Source: Alexandriicola marinus (lineage in GTDB: Bacteria; Pseudomonadota; Alphaproteobacteria; Rhodobacterales; Rhodobacteraceae). Taken from it: 64,000 nucleotides of DNA. This document shows, one piece after another, positions 35,314 through 44,798 of this stretch (position 1 is the first letter of the stretch; every line of letters begins with the position of its first letter). Both the position numbers and the translations under genes were made by a program. The DNA lies in NCBI RefSeq assembly GCF_004000435.1, contig NZ_RBVZ01000002.1, positions 372,001 to 436,000 on the forward strand, written 5' to 3'. The notes below the pieces were generated by a model. The model had not been told where the DNA came from. It saw only the letters and a program-made list of their open reading frames with translations, and ran no database searches.

Positions 35314-36392
35314 CAGCCTCTGCTTTCGAAGTCAATGCGGGGATCGATGAAGACATAGGTCAGGTCGGTGATGATCCCGATGATCAGACCCATGAGCGAA
35401 AAGGCAAACAGCGTGCCGAACACGACCGGATAGTCACGCGCCACCGCCGCCTCGAAGCCCAGCCGTCCCAGCCCGTCCAGCGAGAACAGCGTCTCGATGA
35501 TCAGGCTGCCGCCGAAGAACACACCGATGAACAGCGCCGGAAAGCCCGAGATGACGATCAGCATCCCGTTGCGGAACACATGGCCATACAGAACGCGACG
35601 TTCCGACAGGCCCTTGGCGCGCGCGGTCATCACGTATTGCTTCTTGATCTCGTCGAGAAAGCTGTTCTTCGTCAGAAGCGTCAGTGTCGCGAAGGCCGAG
35701 ATCGTCGAGGCAAAGACCGGCAGGGTGATGTGCCACAGGTAGTCCAGGACCTTACCGATCAGGCTCAGGTTTTCCCAATCGTCCGAGGTCAGCCCGCGCA
35801 GCGGGAAGATGCGCCAATAGCTGCCGCCCGCGAACAGCACGATCAGCAGGATCGCGAACAGGAACCCGGGGATCGCATATCCGATGATGATCGCCCCGGA
35901 TGTCCATGTGTCGAAGGGCGTGCCGTCCCTGATCGCCTTGCGGATACCCAGCGGGATTGAGATGAGATAGGCGATCAGCGTGGACCAAAGGCCAAGCGTG
36001 ATCGACACCGGCATCTTCTCCAGCACCAGATCGACGACCGACACCGACCGGAACCAGCTCTCACCAAAGTCGAAGCGGATGTAATCCCACATCATATTCA
36101 GGAACCGCTCGACCGGGGGCTTGTCGAAGCCGAATTCCCGTTCAAGTTCGGCGATGAATTCCGGGGGCAGTCCGCGGGCACCAATATAGTCGCTGTCACT
36201 CTCCGTTTCGGCCGCCAGCTCCGATCCGCCGCCGGCGATCGTCTCGAACACATCACCGCCGCCTTCCATGCGGGCGATGATCTGCTCGATCGGCCCGCCC
36301 GGGACGAACTGGATCAGCGTGAAGTTGATGATCATGATCCCCAGAAGCGTGGGGATCACGAGCAACAAGCGTCGGAGGATATAGGCACCCAT
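35313..36392 (-). CDS. yejB: YejB-type permease subunit
   Basis: Inner-membrane permease of 359 residues of the OppB/YejB class, with an N-terminal helix ([21 protein letters not shown]), a large periplasmic insertion (about residues 35-125) typical of YejB, and the five-helix core with the EAA-like loop [19 protein letters not shown]. It ends one base into yejE and lies 9 bp after yejA. Confidence 0.94.
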   Translation of the reverse strand: MGAYILRRLLLVIPTLLGIMIINFTLIQFVPGGPIEQIIARMEGGGDVFETIAGGGSELAAETESDSDYIGARGLPPEFIAELEREFGFDKPPVERFLNMMWDYIRFDFGESWFRSVSVVDLVLEKMPVSITLGLWSTLIAYLISIPLGIRKAIRDGTPFDTWTSGAIIIGYAIPGFLFAILLIVLFAGGSYWRIFPLRGLTSDDWENLSLIGKVLDYLWHITLPVFASTISAFATLTLLTKNSFLDEIKKQYVMTARAKGLSERRVLYGHVFRNGMLIVISGFPALFIGVFFGGSLIIETLFSLDGLGRLGFEAAVARDYPVVFGTLFAFSLMGLIIGIITDLTYVFIDPRIDFESRG

Positions 36393-36401
36393 GATCCTGC
36401 C

Positions 36402-38318
36402 TTACTGGAAGGCGCCTGCCGCCTCGAGTTCGGCCGCGGCGTCTGCGTCATACCACCAGAAATCCAGCTCCCCGAGGGCCAGCGGCGGCAGGGGTTCGGG
36501 ATAGCGATACATGTCGTAGTACGCGATGGTATGCGTGTTCTTCTGCCATTGCGGGATCCAGAACCCTTCGGCCCGAAGCACACGGTCCAGCGCGCGCGTC
36601 GCAGTGGTCAGTTCTTCTAGGCCCTCCGCCGCGATCACCACGTCAAGAAGCTGGTCGACCCCTTCGGAGCGCAAGCGCATCAGGTTGCGGGAACTGTCAT
36701 CCGCCGTTTCCGAGCCGAACCACTGGCGCAGGCCGGTGCCGGGCTCGTAACCCTGACCGAGCGAGTGGTTCACCAGATCGAAATCACCCGAACGGCGACG
36801 CTCGATATATTGCGAGGTATCCACGCGGTCGAGCGTGGCCTGAACGCCAAGGCGTTCGAGGTTCTCGATGACGGGGTTCACGATACGGTCGAATTGCGGC
36901 GAGAATTGCAGGAAAACGGCTGTCAGAGGCTCCCCGTCCTTGCGGCGAATGCCGTCTTCGCCGGCCACCCAGCCGGCCTCGTCCAGAAGCGCAGAGGCTT
37001 GCCGCAGAAGGCCACGGTCCAGCGGCCGTTCCGTCGTCGAGGAGACATAGGGCATCACCGCCGGTTCTGTCAGGATCGACGCGGGCAGCAGGCCGTCATC
37101 GACCAGCGGCTGAAGGATTGCGATCTCCCCCTCGCTGGGCAAGCCTTCGGCGCGCAGGTCCGAATTGTCCCAGAACGAGGTCGGACGGTCATAGATGCCG
37201 TAGAACAGGCTCTCGTTCATCCATTCGAAGTTGACCATCATGTTGATGGCCTGACGAACGCGGTTATCCTGCCATTTTTCGCGGTCGAGGTTGAACACAA
37301 AGCCCTGCCCCGATCCGATCGTCCCGTCAGGCAGTTCCGCCGTCACGACCCAGCCGTTTTCGACGGCGGGGAATTCGTATCCCGTCGCCCATTGCAACGA
37401 GCTGTTCTCGTTGCGGAAGGTATAGGCGCCGGACTTGAAGCCCTCGAACGCGGCCGAGCTGTCGGCGAAGTATTCGACGCGAATCTCGTCGAAATTGTTG
37501 CGCCCGGTGTTGATCGGATGCGCCGTGCCCCACCAGTCGGGATTGCGGTCGAAGACGACACGCCGGTTCCAGTCGACCTCTTCCAGAACATAGGCGCCCG
37601 TGCCCATGAAGGGCGCCTTGGCGACCTCGTCGATCCGGGCTTCGGTTTCCTCGAACCACGCCTTGGAAAAGACCGAGGTGCCCCCGGCAAAGCCGATCAC
37701 GTCGCGGCGTGGCGCGTCTTCGGTGAAGGTGAACTTGACCCGGTAATCGTCCAGAACCTCGACCTCCGAGATGAACTGGCTGACCACGTTGCGGTATTCC
37801 GCGATCCCCTGCTCCTGAAACAGGTTGAAGGTAAAGGCGACATCTTCGGCCGTCATGGGCGTGCCATCGGCAAAGGTCACATCCTGCCGCATGGTAAAGA
37901 TCACCCAGTCAAGGCTTTCGGGATATTCCATCGTCTCGCACAGGTAGCAGTACGACCCATAGGGATCGTCTGCCGTCGATGTCAGAACGCTTTCATAGGG
38001 CAGCGTTGCCAGCGTCACCGTGGAGCCTTCGCGGGCATAGGGGTTGAAGCTGTCGAACGATCCCTGCGACCACAGCGCGATATCGCCACCCTTCGGCGCG
38101 TCCGGGTTCACATAGGCCAGAATGTCGTCGGGCCCGTACTTCAGCTCGCCGAAATTGGTGTAGCCGTGACTGACGATCGTCTCGCCGTCCTGCGCCCAGG
38201 CGCCCTGTGAGGCGAGGCCCGCCGCAACGGCAAGCGCCGCACCGATCGACCAGTATCTCCAATCAGACGCGACTGCGTTTGTCCGTGATTGCGTTGCACA
38301 GGCGGAACGATCTGACAT
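36402..38318 (-). CDS. yejA: YejA-type extracellular peptide-binding protein
   Basis: Periplasmic solute-binding protein of family 5 (SBP_bac_5), 638 residues. The signal region (about residues 20-42, WSIGAALAVAAGLASQGAWA) follows an unusually long, polar N-terminus, so an internal start is conceivable. Conserved YejA features include YVNPDAPKGGDIAL, SFDSFNPY and the PESLDWVIFTMRQDVTFADG block. E. coli YejABEF imports microcin C and related peptides; in Rhodobacterales the natural substrate is presumably small peptides. The gene leads the yejABEF operon. Confidence 0.93.
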   Translation of the reverse strand: MSDRSACATQSRTNAVASDWRYWSIGAALAVAAGLASQGAWAQDGETIVSHGYTNFGELKYGPDDILAYVNPDAPKGGDIALWSQGSFDSFNPYAREGSTVTLATLPYESVLTSTADDPYGSYCYLCETMEYPESLDWVIFTMRQDVTFADGTPMTAEDVAFTFNLFQEQGIAEYRNVVSQFISEVEVLDDYRVKFTFTEDAPRRDVIGFAGGTSVFSKAWFEETEARIDEVAKAPFMGTGAYVLEEVDWNRRVVFDRNPDWWGTAHPINTGRNNFDEIRVEYFADSSAAFEGFKSGAYTFRNENSSLQWATGYEFPAVENGWVVTAELPDGTIGSGQGFVFNLDREKWQDNRVRQAINMMVNFEWMNESLFYGIYDRPTSFWDNSDLRAEGLPSEGEIAILQPLVDDGLLPASILTEPAVMPYVSSTTERPLDRGLLRQASALLDEAGWVAGEDGIRRKDGEPLTAVFLQFSPQFDRIVNPVIENLERLGVQATLDRVDTSQYIERRRSGDFDLVNHSLGQGYEPGTGLRQWFGSETADDSSRNLMRLRSEGVDQLLDVVIAAEGLEELTTATRALDRVLRAEGFWIPQWQKNTHTIAYYDMYRYPEPLPPLALGELDFWWYDADAAAELEAAGAFQ

Positions 38319-38448
38319 GAGGCTCTCCGACGTTTCTGATGACGTGATCTCGCTACAGATAAGGCTAAAGACCGATTTGGCGAATGTGCAAGTTGCGAAT
38401 GTGTTAACTCACGGCAACGTTGCTGCATGAAATCCGGTCGTTCTGCAC

Positions 38449-38482
38449 GAAAACGCCGCCCGCGCATGCATCGGGGCGGCGT
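38449..38482 (-). terminator. terminator of the cytochrome c552 gene
   Basis: A perfect 9-bp stem (ACGCCGCCC at 38453-38461, GGGCGGCGT at 38474-38482) with a 12-nt loop lies 40 bp past the cytochrome gene stop at 38522. On the leftward strand it is followed by TTTTCG. This is a good intrinsic terminator separating the cytochrome gene from yejA. Confidence 0.7.
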
Positions 38483-38521
38483 CGTGACCATGCACCGGGC
38501 CGGGCCCGGGGCCTTGAATGA

Positions 38522-39040
38522 CTAGCCGTCGAGGCTGTCGAGATAGGCGATCAGGTTGGCCCGATCCTCGGGATCGCGCAGACCGTTGTAGCTCATCGAT
38601 GTCCCGGGGGCGTAACCTTTGGGATCCTCGAGGAAGGCGTTCAGGTTTTCCGGGGTCCAGACATCGGCGGCCTCGGACAGGGCACCGGAGTAGTTGAACC
38701 CTTGCGCAGCTCCGACATCGCGGCCCACGACGCCGTGCAGGTAGGGGCCTGTGCCGTTCTGACCGGCCTCGACCGCGTGACAGGCGCGGCAATTGCGGAA
38801 CACCGCTTCGCCGGCATCCGCGGTCGCGGCGGCATAGAGCTCTTCGAACGGGACCTCGACCACTTCGGCCACCTCTTCGCCATCCCCGCCTTCGACCTCG
38901 ATCACATAGGCCTGCTCTTCGTCGTAGTGGCCACCGGAACCGTGATAGATCAGCTCGGCCGCCCAGCCGCCAAGAAGAAAGATCAGAAGCGTGCTGCAAA
39001 GGCCGCCGACGATCTTTGTCATGGTCATTGTGTCGAACAT
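38522..39040 (-). CDS. cycM: membrane-anchored cytochrome c552 (CycM-like)
   Basis: Class I c-type cytochrome of 172 residues with an N-terminal membrane anchor (about residues 6-28, TKIVGGLCSTLLIFLLGGWAAELIY), an acidic Glu/Val linker and a haem domain with NCRACH and an axial methionine in APGTSMSYNGL. In Paracoccus, CycM (c552) carries electrons from the bc1 complex to cytochrome aa3 oxidase. The divergent neighbour pheA is also found beside cycM in relatives, supporting the assignment. The start at 39040 has GGAACGCGAC upstream; the frame extends 8 codons further. Confidence 0.9.
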   Translation of the reverse strand: MFDTMTMTKIVGGLCSTLLIFLLGGWAAELIYHGSGGHYDEEQAYVIEVEGGDGEEVAEVVEVPFEELYAAATADAGEAVFRNCRACHAVEAGQNGTGPYLHGVVGRDVGAAQGFNYSGALSEAADVWTPENLNAFLEDPKGYAPGTSMSYNGLRDPEDRANLIAYLDSLDG

Positions 39041-39158
39041 GTCGCGTTCCATTCCCGTTCGCAAATTCGCGGCTATCTATCCGCTTACTTCGCCGGAAAG
39101 CAAGGTGTAGAGGCGCGACCAAATGCCCGTTTTCATGGCAGGCAGGAGGAAAGGACCT

Positions 39159-39998
39159 ATGGCGAAACGAATTGCGTTCCAGGGAGAGCTTGGTGCCTAT
39201 GGCCATCAGGCCTGTGTCGAGGCCCGTCCGGGGTTCGAACCACTGCCCTGCCACAGCTTTGACGATGCCATCCGCGCGGTGCGCAGCGGCGAGGCCGATC
39301 TGGGGATGATCGCTGTCGAGAATTCGACCTATGGTCGGGTTGCGGATGTGCATCACCTGCTGCCGCAAAGCGGGCTGCATATCGTCGATGAGGCCTTTGT
39401 CAGGGTCCATATCAACCTGCTGGCAAAGCCGGGGGCCCGGCTCGAACAGATCGAAACCGCCTCTGGCCACACGGTGATCCTGCCGCAATGCGCGACATTC
39501 CTGCGGCAGAACTCGATCACGCCGCGTGTCAGCCCTGACAATGCGCGCGCCGCGCGTGATGTCGCTTCGGGCGACGACATGACGGCCGCTGCGCTCGCGT
39601 CAGAGTTGGCCGCCGAAATCTATGGTCTGGACGTGCTGGCCCGCAATATCGAGGACCATGACAAGAACACGACCCGGTTCCTTGTCATGGCCCGGGATAT
39701 CGACCTGAACCGCCGCGGCGACCATGGCATGGTCACCAGCTTTGTCTTCCGGGTGCGCAACATCTCCGCCGCGCTCTACAAGGCGATGGGCGGATTCGCG
39801 ACCAATGGCGTGAACATGACCAAGCTGGAAAGCTATATGGTCGGCGGAAGCTTTCACGCCACCCAGTTTTTTGCCGAGGTCGAAGGCCATCCCGATGACC
39901 GCAACCTTCAGCTTGCCCTCGAAGAGCTCGATTACTTCACCGATATGGTAAAACTGATGGGCGTCTATCCCGCTTCGCCGCGCCGCAAGGAAGACTAG
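39159..39998 (+). CDS. pheA: prephenate dehydratase
   Basis: Monofunctional prephenate dehydratase of 279 residues: prephenate to phenylpyruvate in phenylalanine synthesis. The N-terminal catalytic domain has IAFQGELGAYGHQAC and the second-lobe TTRFLVMARD motif; the C-terminal ACT domain (about 195-275) has ESYMVGGSFHATQFFAEVEG, near the ESRP position that senses phenylalanine. There is no chorismate mutase domain. The start has AGGAAAGGACCT upstream. Confidence 0.95.
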   Translation: MAKRIAFQGELGAYGHQACVEARPGFEPLPCHSFDDAIRAVRSGEADLGMIAVENSTYGRVADVHHLLPQSGLHIVDEAFVRVHINLLAKPGARLEQIETASGHTVILPQCATFLRQNSITPRVSPDNARAARDVASGDDMTAAALASELAAEIYGLDVLARNIEDHDKNTTRFLVMARDIDLNRRGDHGMVTSFVFRVRNISAALYKAMGGFATNGVNMTKLESYMVGGSFHATQFFAEVEGHPDDRNLQLALEELDYFTDMVKLMGVYPASPRRKED

Positions 39999-40004
39999 AC
40001 TGGC

Positions 40005-41201
40005 CTAGTCCGCGGCACCGGAATGCCGATCGAGGAACGCGGTCGTGGCGGCAAAGACCCGCTCATAGGCGGGTTCGGTCGGGATGAAGAACGTGTTCGA
40101 GCTGTCGACCTCGAGGAATTCGGCGCCGGCAATGCCTGCCGCGATTTGCCGCCCTTCCGCCGCGGGATGCACCGCACCCATCCGCGAATGGATAACCAGC
40201 GTTGGCGCCTCGATCCGTGCCAGATCGGACCGCACATCGACCGTATCGAGTATACGACGCTGCAAGAGTGCGGCCTGCGTCGATCCGGTCTGCGCGATCA
40301 GCCGGATCAGCTCGGTCGTTTCCTCGGCGCTGGACATAGGCTGCACCATCGTGGCCCAGGCCCGCATGAACCCGTTGTCCGGGTCTCCCCAGCCACCGCT
40401 GTTCAGGAGCGAGATGAACGGATCGTTCTCCGCCGCCTCTGGCGCGTTTTCCCTCAAAGACCGGCCCCGCGCGTAGCCATTGTGAAACACGAGGCACGAC
40501 ACCCGTTCCGGGTGGGTCGCCGCGAACCTGATCGCGAATGCCGATGATTGAAGCGTGGCCACGATGGGAAACCGCGTCAGACCGGCCGCATTCGCCACCG
40601 CAAGAAGATCGTCGACATGATTCTCGAACCGGTCCCCGGGCTTGAGGGCGTCAGACAGGCCTGCCCCCCGGATATCGTAACGCACCAGACGATAGCGTTC
40701 TGCATAGGCCATGATATGCGTGTGCAGGAGCCGGCTGCCCCAATCCTGTTCCAGATGCGACAGGTGATGCCACGTGTAAAGAAGTGGCGTCCCCTCGCCC
40801 GCGGTCGACCAGGCGATGCTGGCGCCGTCGGCAGAGCTGGTGTAGCGGATCGTCTGCTGGATGGCGGCCGGAGCCAGTGGTTCAGAGGGCTGGAGATGCT
40901 CCACCTCGGCCACCATCTGAAACCCGCGCCGCTGAACCGTCCGAATGATCCTTTGTTCGCTGCCACTATCCCCCACGGCCTTGCGGGCGGCATTGATCCG
41001 GGCGCTGATCGTCGCCTCCGACACGATCCGGCCACCCCAGACCGCATCGATCAGGTCGTCCTTCGAGACAAGGTTTCCGGCATTGGAGGCAAAAAGGCGC
41101 AGAATATCGAATACTTGCGGCTCAACCGGGATCGTCTGCCCGTTCCGCACAAGGCGGTGGGCCGTTTCGTCCAGCGTCATTCCGGCAAAGGAATAGATCA
41201 T
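40005..41201 (-). CDS. winged-helix regulator fused to a degenerate alpha/beta-hydrolase
   Basis: A 398-residue fusion. Residues about 15-96 form an OmpR/CadC-type winged-helix DNA-binding domain (SKDDLIDAVWGGRIVSEATI, then INAARKAVGDSGSEQRIIRT). Residues about 115-395 form an alpha/beta-hydrolase fold. The nucleophile elbow, normally GxSxG, reads L217-Q-S219-S-A221, so the serine is kept in a non-canonical context. The acid loop reads RMGAVHP, with Gly342 where the Asp is expected, and the usual GH before FP is replaced by SNT (369-370). Catalysis is therefore unlikely, and the hydrolase domain may have become a ligand sensor. No transmembrane helix or receiver domain is present, so it probably works in the cytoplasm as a one-component regulator. 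Targets are unknown. Confidence 0.85.
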   Translation of the reverse strand: MIYSFAGMTLDETAHRLVRNGQTIPVEPQVFDILRLFASNAGNLVSKDDLIDAVWGGRIVSEATISARINAARKAVGDSGSEQRIIRTVQRRGFQMVAEVEHLQPSEPLAPAAIQQTIRYTSSADGASIAWSTAGEGTPLLYTWHHLSHLEQDWGSRLLHTHIMAYAERYRLVRYDIRGAGLSDALKPGDRFENHVDDLLAVANAAGLTRFPIVATLQSSAFAIRFAATHPERVSCLVFHNGYARGRSLRENAPEAAENDPFISLLNSGGWGDPDNGFMRAWATMVQPMSSAEETTELIRLIAQTGSTQAALLQRRILDTVDVRSDLARIEAPTLVIHSRMGAVHPAAEGRQIAAGIAGAEFLEVDSSNTFFIPTEPAYERVFAATTAFLDRHSGAAD

Positions 41202-41300
41202 GGCAATGTCCAGCGCACCCCGACGTCATCAGACTAAAGACCCACAGGCAGGACTGGCAAGGATTTGACGATCACCCTTGGATTGCCATCCGACTGCGGA

Positions 41301-41777
41301 CTAGGACCCGGCCATCCGCCGGGCATGTTTATCCGCGACCTCGGCCGCGAATTTTTCAACGCGGTTGCTGAAGCGTCCGTTCAACGTCGATCTCGCGACC
41401 TTGAGCGACTGGAGCATCAACTTGGCCCCGAGGTTCTTGGCGCTGAGCGTCATCGTGACCGAAAGGCGCGTTCGGCCCTTCGATAACGGCAACAGATCGA
41501 CGACCAGATCCGCATCGATGGTCGAGGCGACGGATTGCACGCGATAACCGTTCGGACGGTCGAACTCGGTGATTTCCGCCGAGATGTGCCTGTCCTTGCC
41601 CCGGAAGCTGAAGGTGATATCCCAGCCGACACCGATGCCTGGATGGTCAATCTTGTCCCTGCGTTGGATATCGGCACCGCGCCTCAGGGCCTGCCGCTCA
41701 AACGACGTGAAATTCGTGACTTCCTCGAAGACAAATGCGATCGGCGCCTCGATATCCTGACGTGTGCTGAATTCCAT
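41301..41777 (-). CDS. SRPBCC (START-like) family protein
   Basis: A 158-residue soluble protein with a polyketide-cyclase/START-like ligand-binding fold: it opens with FSTRQDIEAPIAFVFEEVTNF and has the beta-rich middle and long C-terminal helix (AKLMLQSLKVARSTLNGRF) of the SRPBCC superfamily. The ligand is unknown. It lies 65 bp downstream of nudC on the same strand and may be cotranscribed with it. Confidence 0.82.
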   Translation of the reverse strand: MEFSTRQDIEAPIAFVFEEVTNFTSFERQALRRGADIQRRDKIDHPGIGVGWDITFSFRGKDRHISAEITEFDRPNGYRVQSVASTIDADLVVDLLPLSKGRTRLSVTMTLSAKNLGAKLMLQSLKVARSTLNGRFSNRVEKFAAEVADKHARRMAGS

Positions 41778-41842
41778 ACCTGCCTCTGCCTGACTGCTTT
41801 ACTTGGGATTATGCGCCCTGACGGAGCAAGGTCAATTCAAAC

Positions 41843-42814
41843 TCAGTCCAGCCGGTCGGCCAGCCAGTTTTCGAGCAGAAATCGTGCAATTGCCCCCGGT
41901 CTTGCCGGCTTGATCGTATCATCTTCGTTCCGGAACGCAGCGGCCAGCCTCTCGCGGCTGACCCAAAGCGCGTGTTCGATTTCCTCGGGATCGACTTCGA
42001 TCTCGCGGCTTGTCGCATGGCCCATGCAACCGAACATGAGCGAGGCCGGAAACGGCCAGGGCTGAGAGGCGAGATAGGACACCGACCCCACCTTGACCGC
42101 CGTTTCCTCGAACACCTCGCGACGAACCGCGGCCTCGAGGCTTTCGCCCGGCTCGACGAATCCGGCAAGCAGAGAATACATGCCCTCCGGCCAGCCGGGG
42201 CTGCGGCCCAGCAGAACATCATTGCCGTTGAGGATCAGCATGATCACGACCGGATCGGTTCGCGGGAAATGATGACCGCCGCAATCCGGGCAGACCCGCT
42301 GCCAGCCGGCCATCTCGATCCGGCTCCGGCTGCCACAGCGCGAACAGAACCCATGCGTCTGATGCCAGCCGAGCACCGCCTTGGCCGATGCCGCAAGCTC
42401 GGCATTGCGTGGATCGAGACGGATCATCACCGCGCGCAATTCGGCGAACCACATGTCATCGCCGATGTCGGGATGATGCTGCTCGCTGGGATCAAGGAAC
42501 AGGCCAAGCGTCGACAGGTCGACATCCTCGGGGTTCCAGCGCGAGATATCGGCCGCCCATACCGGCCGTCCCTCGTCGAGACCGAGAAAGACCGGCGGCT
42601 CCACGGCATCCTCCAGCGCCTCGTGACCCGGTTTGAGCCAGCCCAGCGCGATATCGTCGCCGGCGCGTGTGACAAGCGGTTTGCCCCGCCAGAACGGGAC
42701 AATACCGGCATCGTCCTGCAACATCAGCGAGGCAAGCGTGTCTGGCCGGGATCTCAGATCGGCACGCCGATCAAGTGCGGAGCCACCGAAGGTGACCGTC
42801 TCTGCTATCTTCAT
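41843..42814 (-). CDS. nudC: NADH/NAD+ pyrophosphatase
   Basis: Nudix hydrolase of 323 residues that cleaves NAD(H), and in characterised homologues removes NAD caps from RNA. The order is an N-terminal NUDIX-like domain, a zinc ribbon with CSRCGSRSR and VCPDCGG, and the Nudix box GFVEPGESLEAAVRREVFEE. The NudC-specific SQPWPFPASLMFG motif downstream of the box confirms the NADH pyrophosphatase subfamily. It is transcribed divergently from the 5'-nucleotidase-like gene. Confidence 0.95.
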   Translation of the reverse strand: MKIAETVTFGGSALDRRADLRSRPDTLASLMLQDDAGIVPFWRGKPLVTRAGDDIALGWLKPGHEALEDAVEPPVFLGLDEGRPVWAADISRWNPEDVDLSTLGLFLDPSEQHHPDIGDDMWFAELRAVMIRLDPRNAELAASAKAVLGWHQTHGFCSRCGSRSRIEMAGWQRVCPDCGGHHFPRTDPVVIMLILNGNDVLLGRSPGWPEGMYSLLAGFVEPGESLEAAVRREVFEETAVKVGSVSYLASQPWPFPASLMFGCMGHATSREIEVDPEEIEHALWVSRERLAAAFRNEDDTIKPARPGAIARFLLENWLADRLD

Positions 42815-42938
42815 GGCATTGAATTGACACGATCCGAGGGAAACCGCAATTTCTCACGAATGGTTTTCCAAACCATCGACATTCGCACAGAAAAAGGTTT
42901 AATCGCCCATAGGTTGAAAATACGTACGGACATCCTGC

Positions 42939-44798
42939 TTGAACTCGGATACGGATCGGAATCGGGACGCTGATCGACCATCGGCACGTCTTCGCATCCT
43001 CGCGACGACGGATCTGCACATGCAGTTCGCACCCCATGACTACCTGTCGGATCGCCCCGCTCCGGGACGCGGACTTGTGTCGGTTGCGAAACTGTTCCGA
43101 CGACTGACACGGGATTTCCTGTCGTGCCCCGGGACAGCCGTGCTGCTGGTCGATAATGGCGATGCCTATCAGGGCAGCCCGGTGTCCGACGCCGTCCAAC
43201 TGGGGCACGACCGGGTTCATCCGATGATCGCCGCCATGAACGACATGGGCTATGACGCGGTGACCCCCGGCAACCATGACTTCACCTTTGGCCTCGACTT
43301 CATCGACGATCTGACCAGAAGCGCGCATTTTCCCTTCGTGTCGTCGAATATCGTCCGCACCAGTGACCCGTCGGGGCGGCAGGGTTCGCCGGGCTTTGTG
43401 CCGCTTGCGCTGATCGACAAGACGATCACCGCGCCCGACGGGGCCAAACGGGTCCTCAAGATCGGGATCGTGGGCTTCGCGCCGCCCCAGACCGTGGAAT
43501 GGGAAAGCTTCTCCGTCGGGTCCGACCTCCACGGATGCGACATCGTCGAGACCGCACGCCAGTTTGTGCCGCGCCTGCGCGAGGCCGGGGCCGATATCGT
43601 GGTGGCGCTGGCCCATTCCGGTATCGCGGCAGCCGCGGACCCCGACGTTAAGGAAAATGCCGTGGCCCAGCTTGCCTCCGTCGGTGGGATCGACGCGATC
43701 GTCGCGGGCCACGTCCACAGGGTCTTTCCGGGGCCAAGGTGGGACGACCTTGCCGATGCGGATCCGGTTGCCGGGTCCATATGCGGCATCCCTGTCGTGA
43801 TGCCGGGCGCCTATGGCTCACATCTTGGGCGGGTGGATCTGGACCTGTCGCATGATGGTCAGGGCTGGAAAGTCAGCGGTTTCGAATGCAGCGCCGAACC
43901 GGTCGAGGCCGCCGACGACGATCTGGCCAGGCTGGATATCGCTCCGATCGGGCAGGTCGTGGCCAGAACGCACGAGGCGACGTTGCGATTTATCCGCCGT
44001 GAGGTGGGTCATACACCGGCGCCGATCCACTCCTACTTCACGCTGGCCGCCCCCTGCAGCGCCCTGTCGGTCACGGCCCGCGCTCTCGAAAGGTTTGCCC
44101 GGCAGGAGACGTCGCTCGCCGACGCGGGCTTGCCCCTCTTGGCCGCGGTCTCTCCGTTCCGGGCCGGTGGCCATGGTGGGGTGGCCGGATATGTCGATAT
44201 TCCGAAAGGCCCCCTTCTCTTGCGGCATGCGACAGAGCTTTATCCCTTTCCCAACGACCTCTGCGCGATCGAGTTGGACGGCGATCAACTCCGCCGCTGG
44301 CTTGACCATGCCGCACGGATCTTTGCACGGATCGAACCCGGCGGGCACGACCAGCCCCTGATCGACCCCCAGGTGCCGCCCTACCAGTTCGACGTGATCC
44401 ATGGCCTGACCTACGAGATCGACCCCACACGTCCGACCGAGCGGGTCCGCAACATCCGTCTCGCCGGCGGCCGGGCAATCACCCCGACAGACCGTGTCAT
44501 TGTGCTGACCAACAGCTTCCGAGCAAGCGGCGGCGGCGGCTATGCCGAGGCACGTCAGGCCCGGTCCGTCACGCGGCTGGAGGCCCCGATCATCGACATC
44601 CTCACCGCGTATTTCAGCCTCGCCGAATTCGATCCCACGCCGCAAGAGGTCTGGCGTTTCGCGTCGATTCCTGACACCTCTGCCTCGTTCTTGAGCGGAT
44701 GCGGGTCGACAGCCCATGTCAGCGATATTGTGGGAAGGTCAATTCGACATGCGGGATCAACTGACAACGGGTTTCAACGCTTCGTCCTCGATTTCTAG
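42939..44798 (+). CDS. 5'-nucleotidase/2',3'-cyclic phosphodiesterase-like phosphoesterase without signal peptide
   Basis: Bifunctional metallophosphoesterase of 619 residues of the UshA/CpdB family. Metal-site motifs: ILATTDLHMQF, VDNGDAYQGSP, TPGNHDFTFGLDF, LAHSGIAAAADPDVKENAV and GHVHRVFPGP. The C-terminal 5'-nucleotidase domain (about 350-590) has the substrate-stacking region near SFRASGGGGY. The only plausible start is a TTG at 42939, 14 codons before the first motif, and no signal peptide or Tat motif is present, although most relatives are periplasmic. It may act in the cytoplasm or the start may be in a disrupted region. The next HAD gene begins inside its 3' end. Confidence 0.85.
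   Translation: MNSDTDRNRDADRPSARLRILATTDLHMQFAPHDYLSDRPAPGRGLVSVAKLFRRLTRDFLSCPGTAVLLVDNGDAYQGSPVSDAVQLGHDRVHPMIAAMNDMGYDAVTPGNHDFTFGLDFIDDLTRSAHFPFVSSNIVRTSDPSGRQGSPGFVPLALIDKTITAPDGAKRVLKIGIVGFAPPQTVEWESFSVGSDLHGCDIVETARQFVPRLREAGADIVVALAHSGIAAAADPDVKENAVAQLASVGGIDAIVAGHVHRVFPGPRWDDLADADPVAGSICGIPVVMPGAYGSHLGRVDLDLSHDGQGWKVSGFECSAEPVEAADDDLARLDIAPIGQVVARTHEATLRFIRREVGHTPAPIHSYFTLAAPCSALSVTARALERFARQETSLADAGLPLLAAVSPFRAGGHGGVAGYVDIPKGPLLLRHATELYPFPNDLCAIELDGDQLRRWLDHAARIFARIEPGGHDQPLIDPQVPPYQFDVIHGLTYEIDPTRPTERVRNIRLAGGRAITPTDRVIVLTNSFRASGGGGYAEARQARSVTRLEAPIIDILTAYFSLAEFDPTPQEVWRFASIPDTSASFLSGCGSTAHVSDIVGRSIRHAGSTDNGFQRFVLDF

Noticed and set aside
42771-43718. Leftward 315-codon frame opposite the 5'-nucleotidase gene
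   Set aside because: It overlaps the well-supported rightward metallophosphoesterase and the start of nudC, and its translation has no family features.
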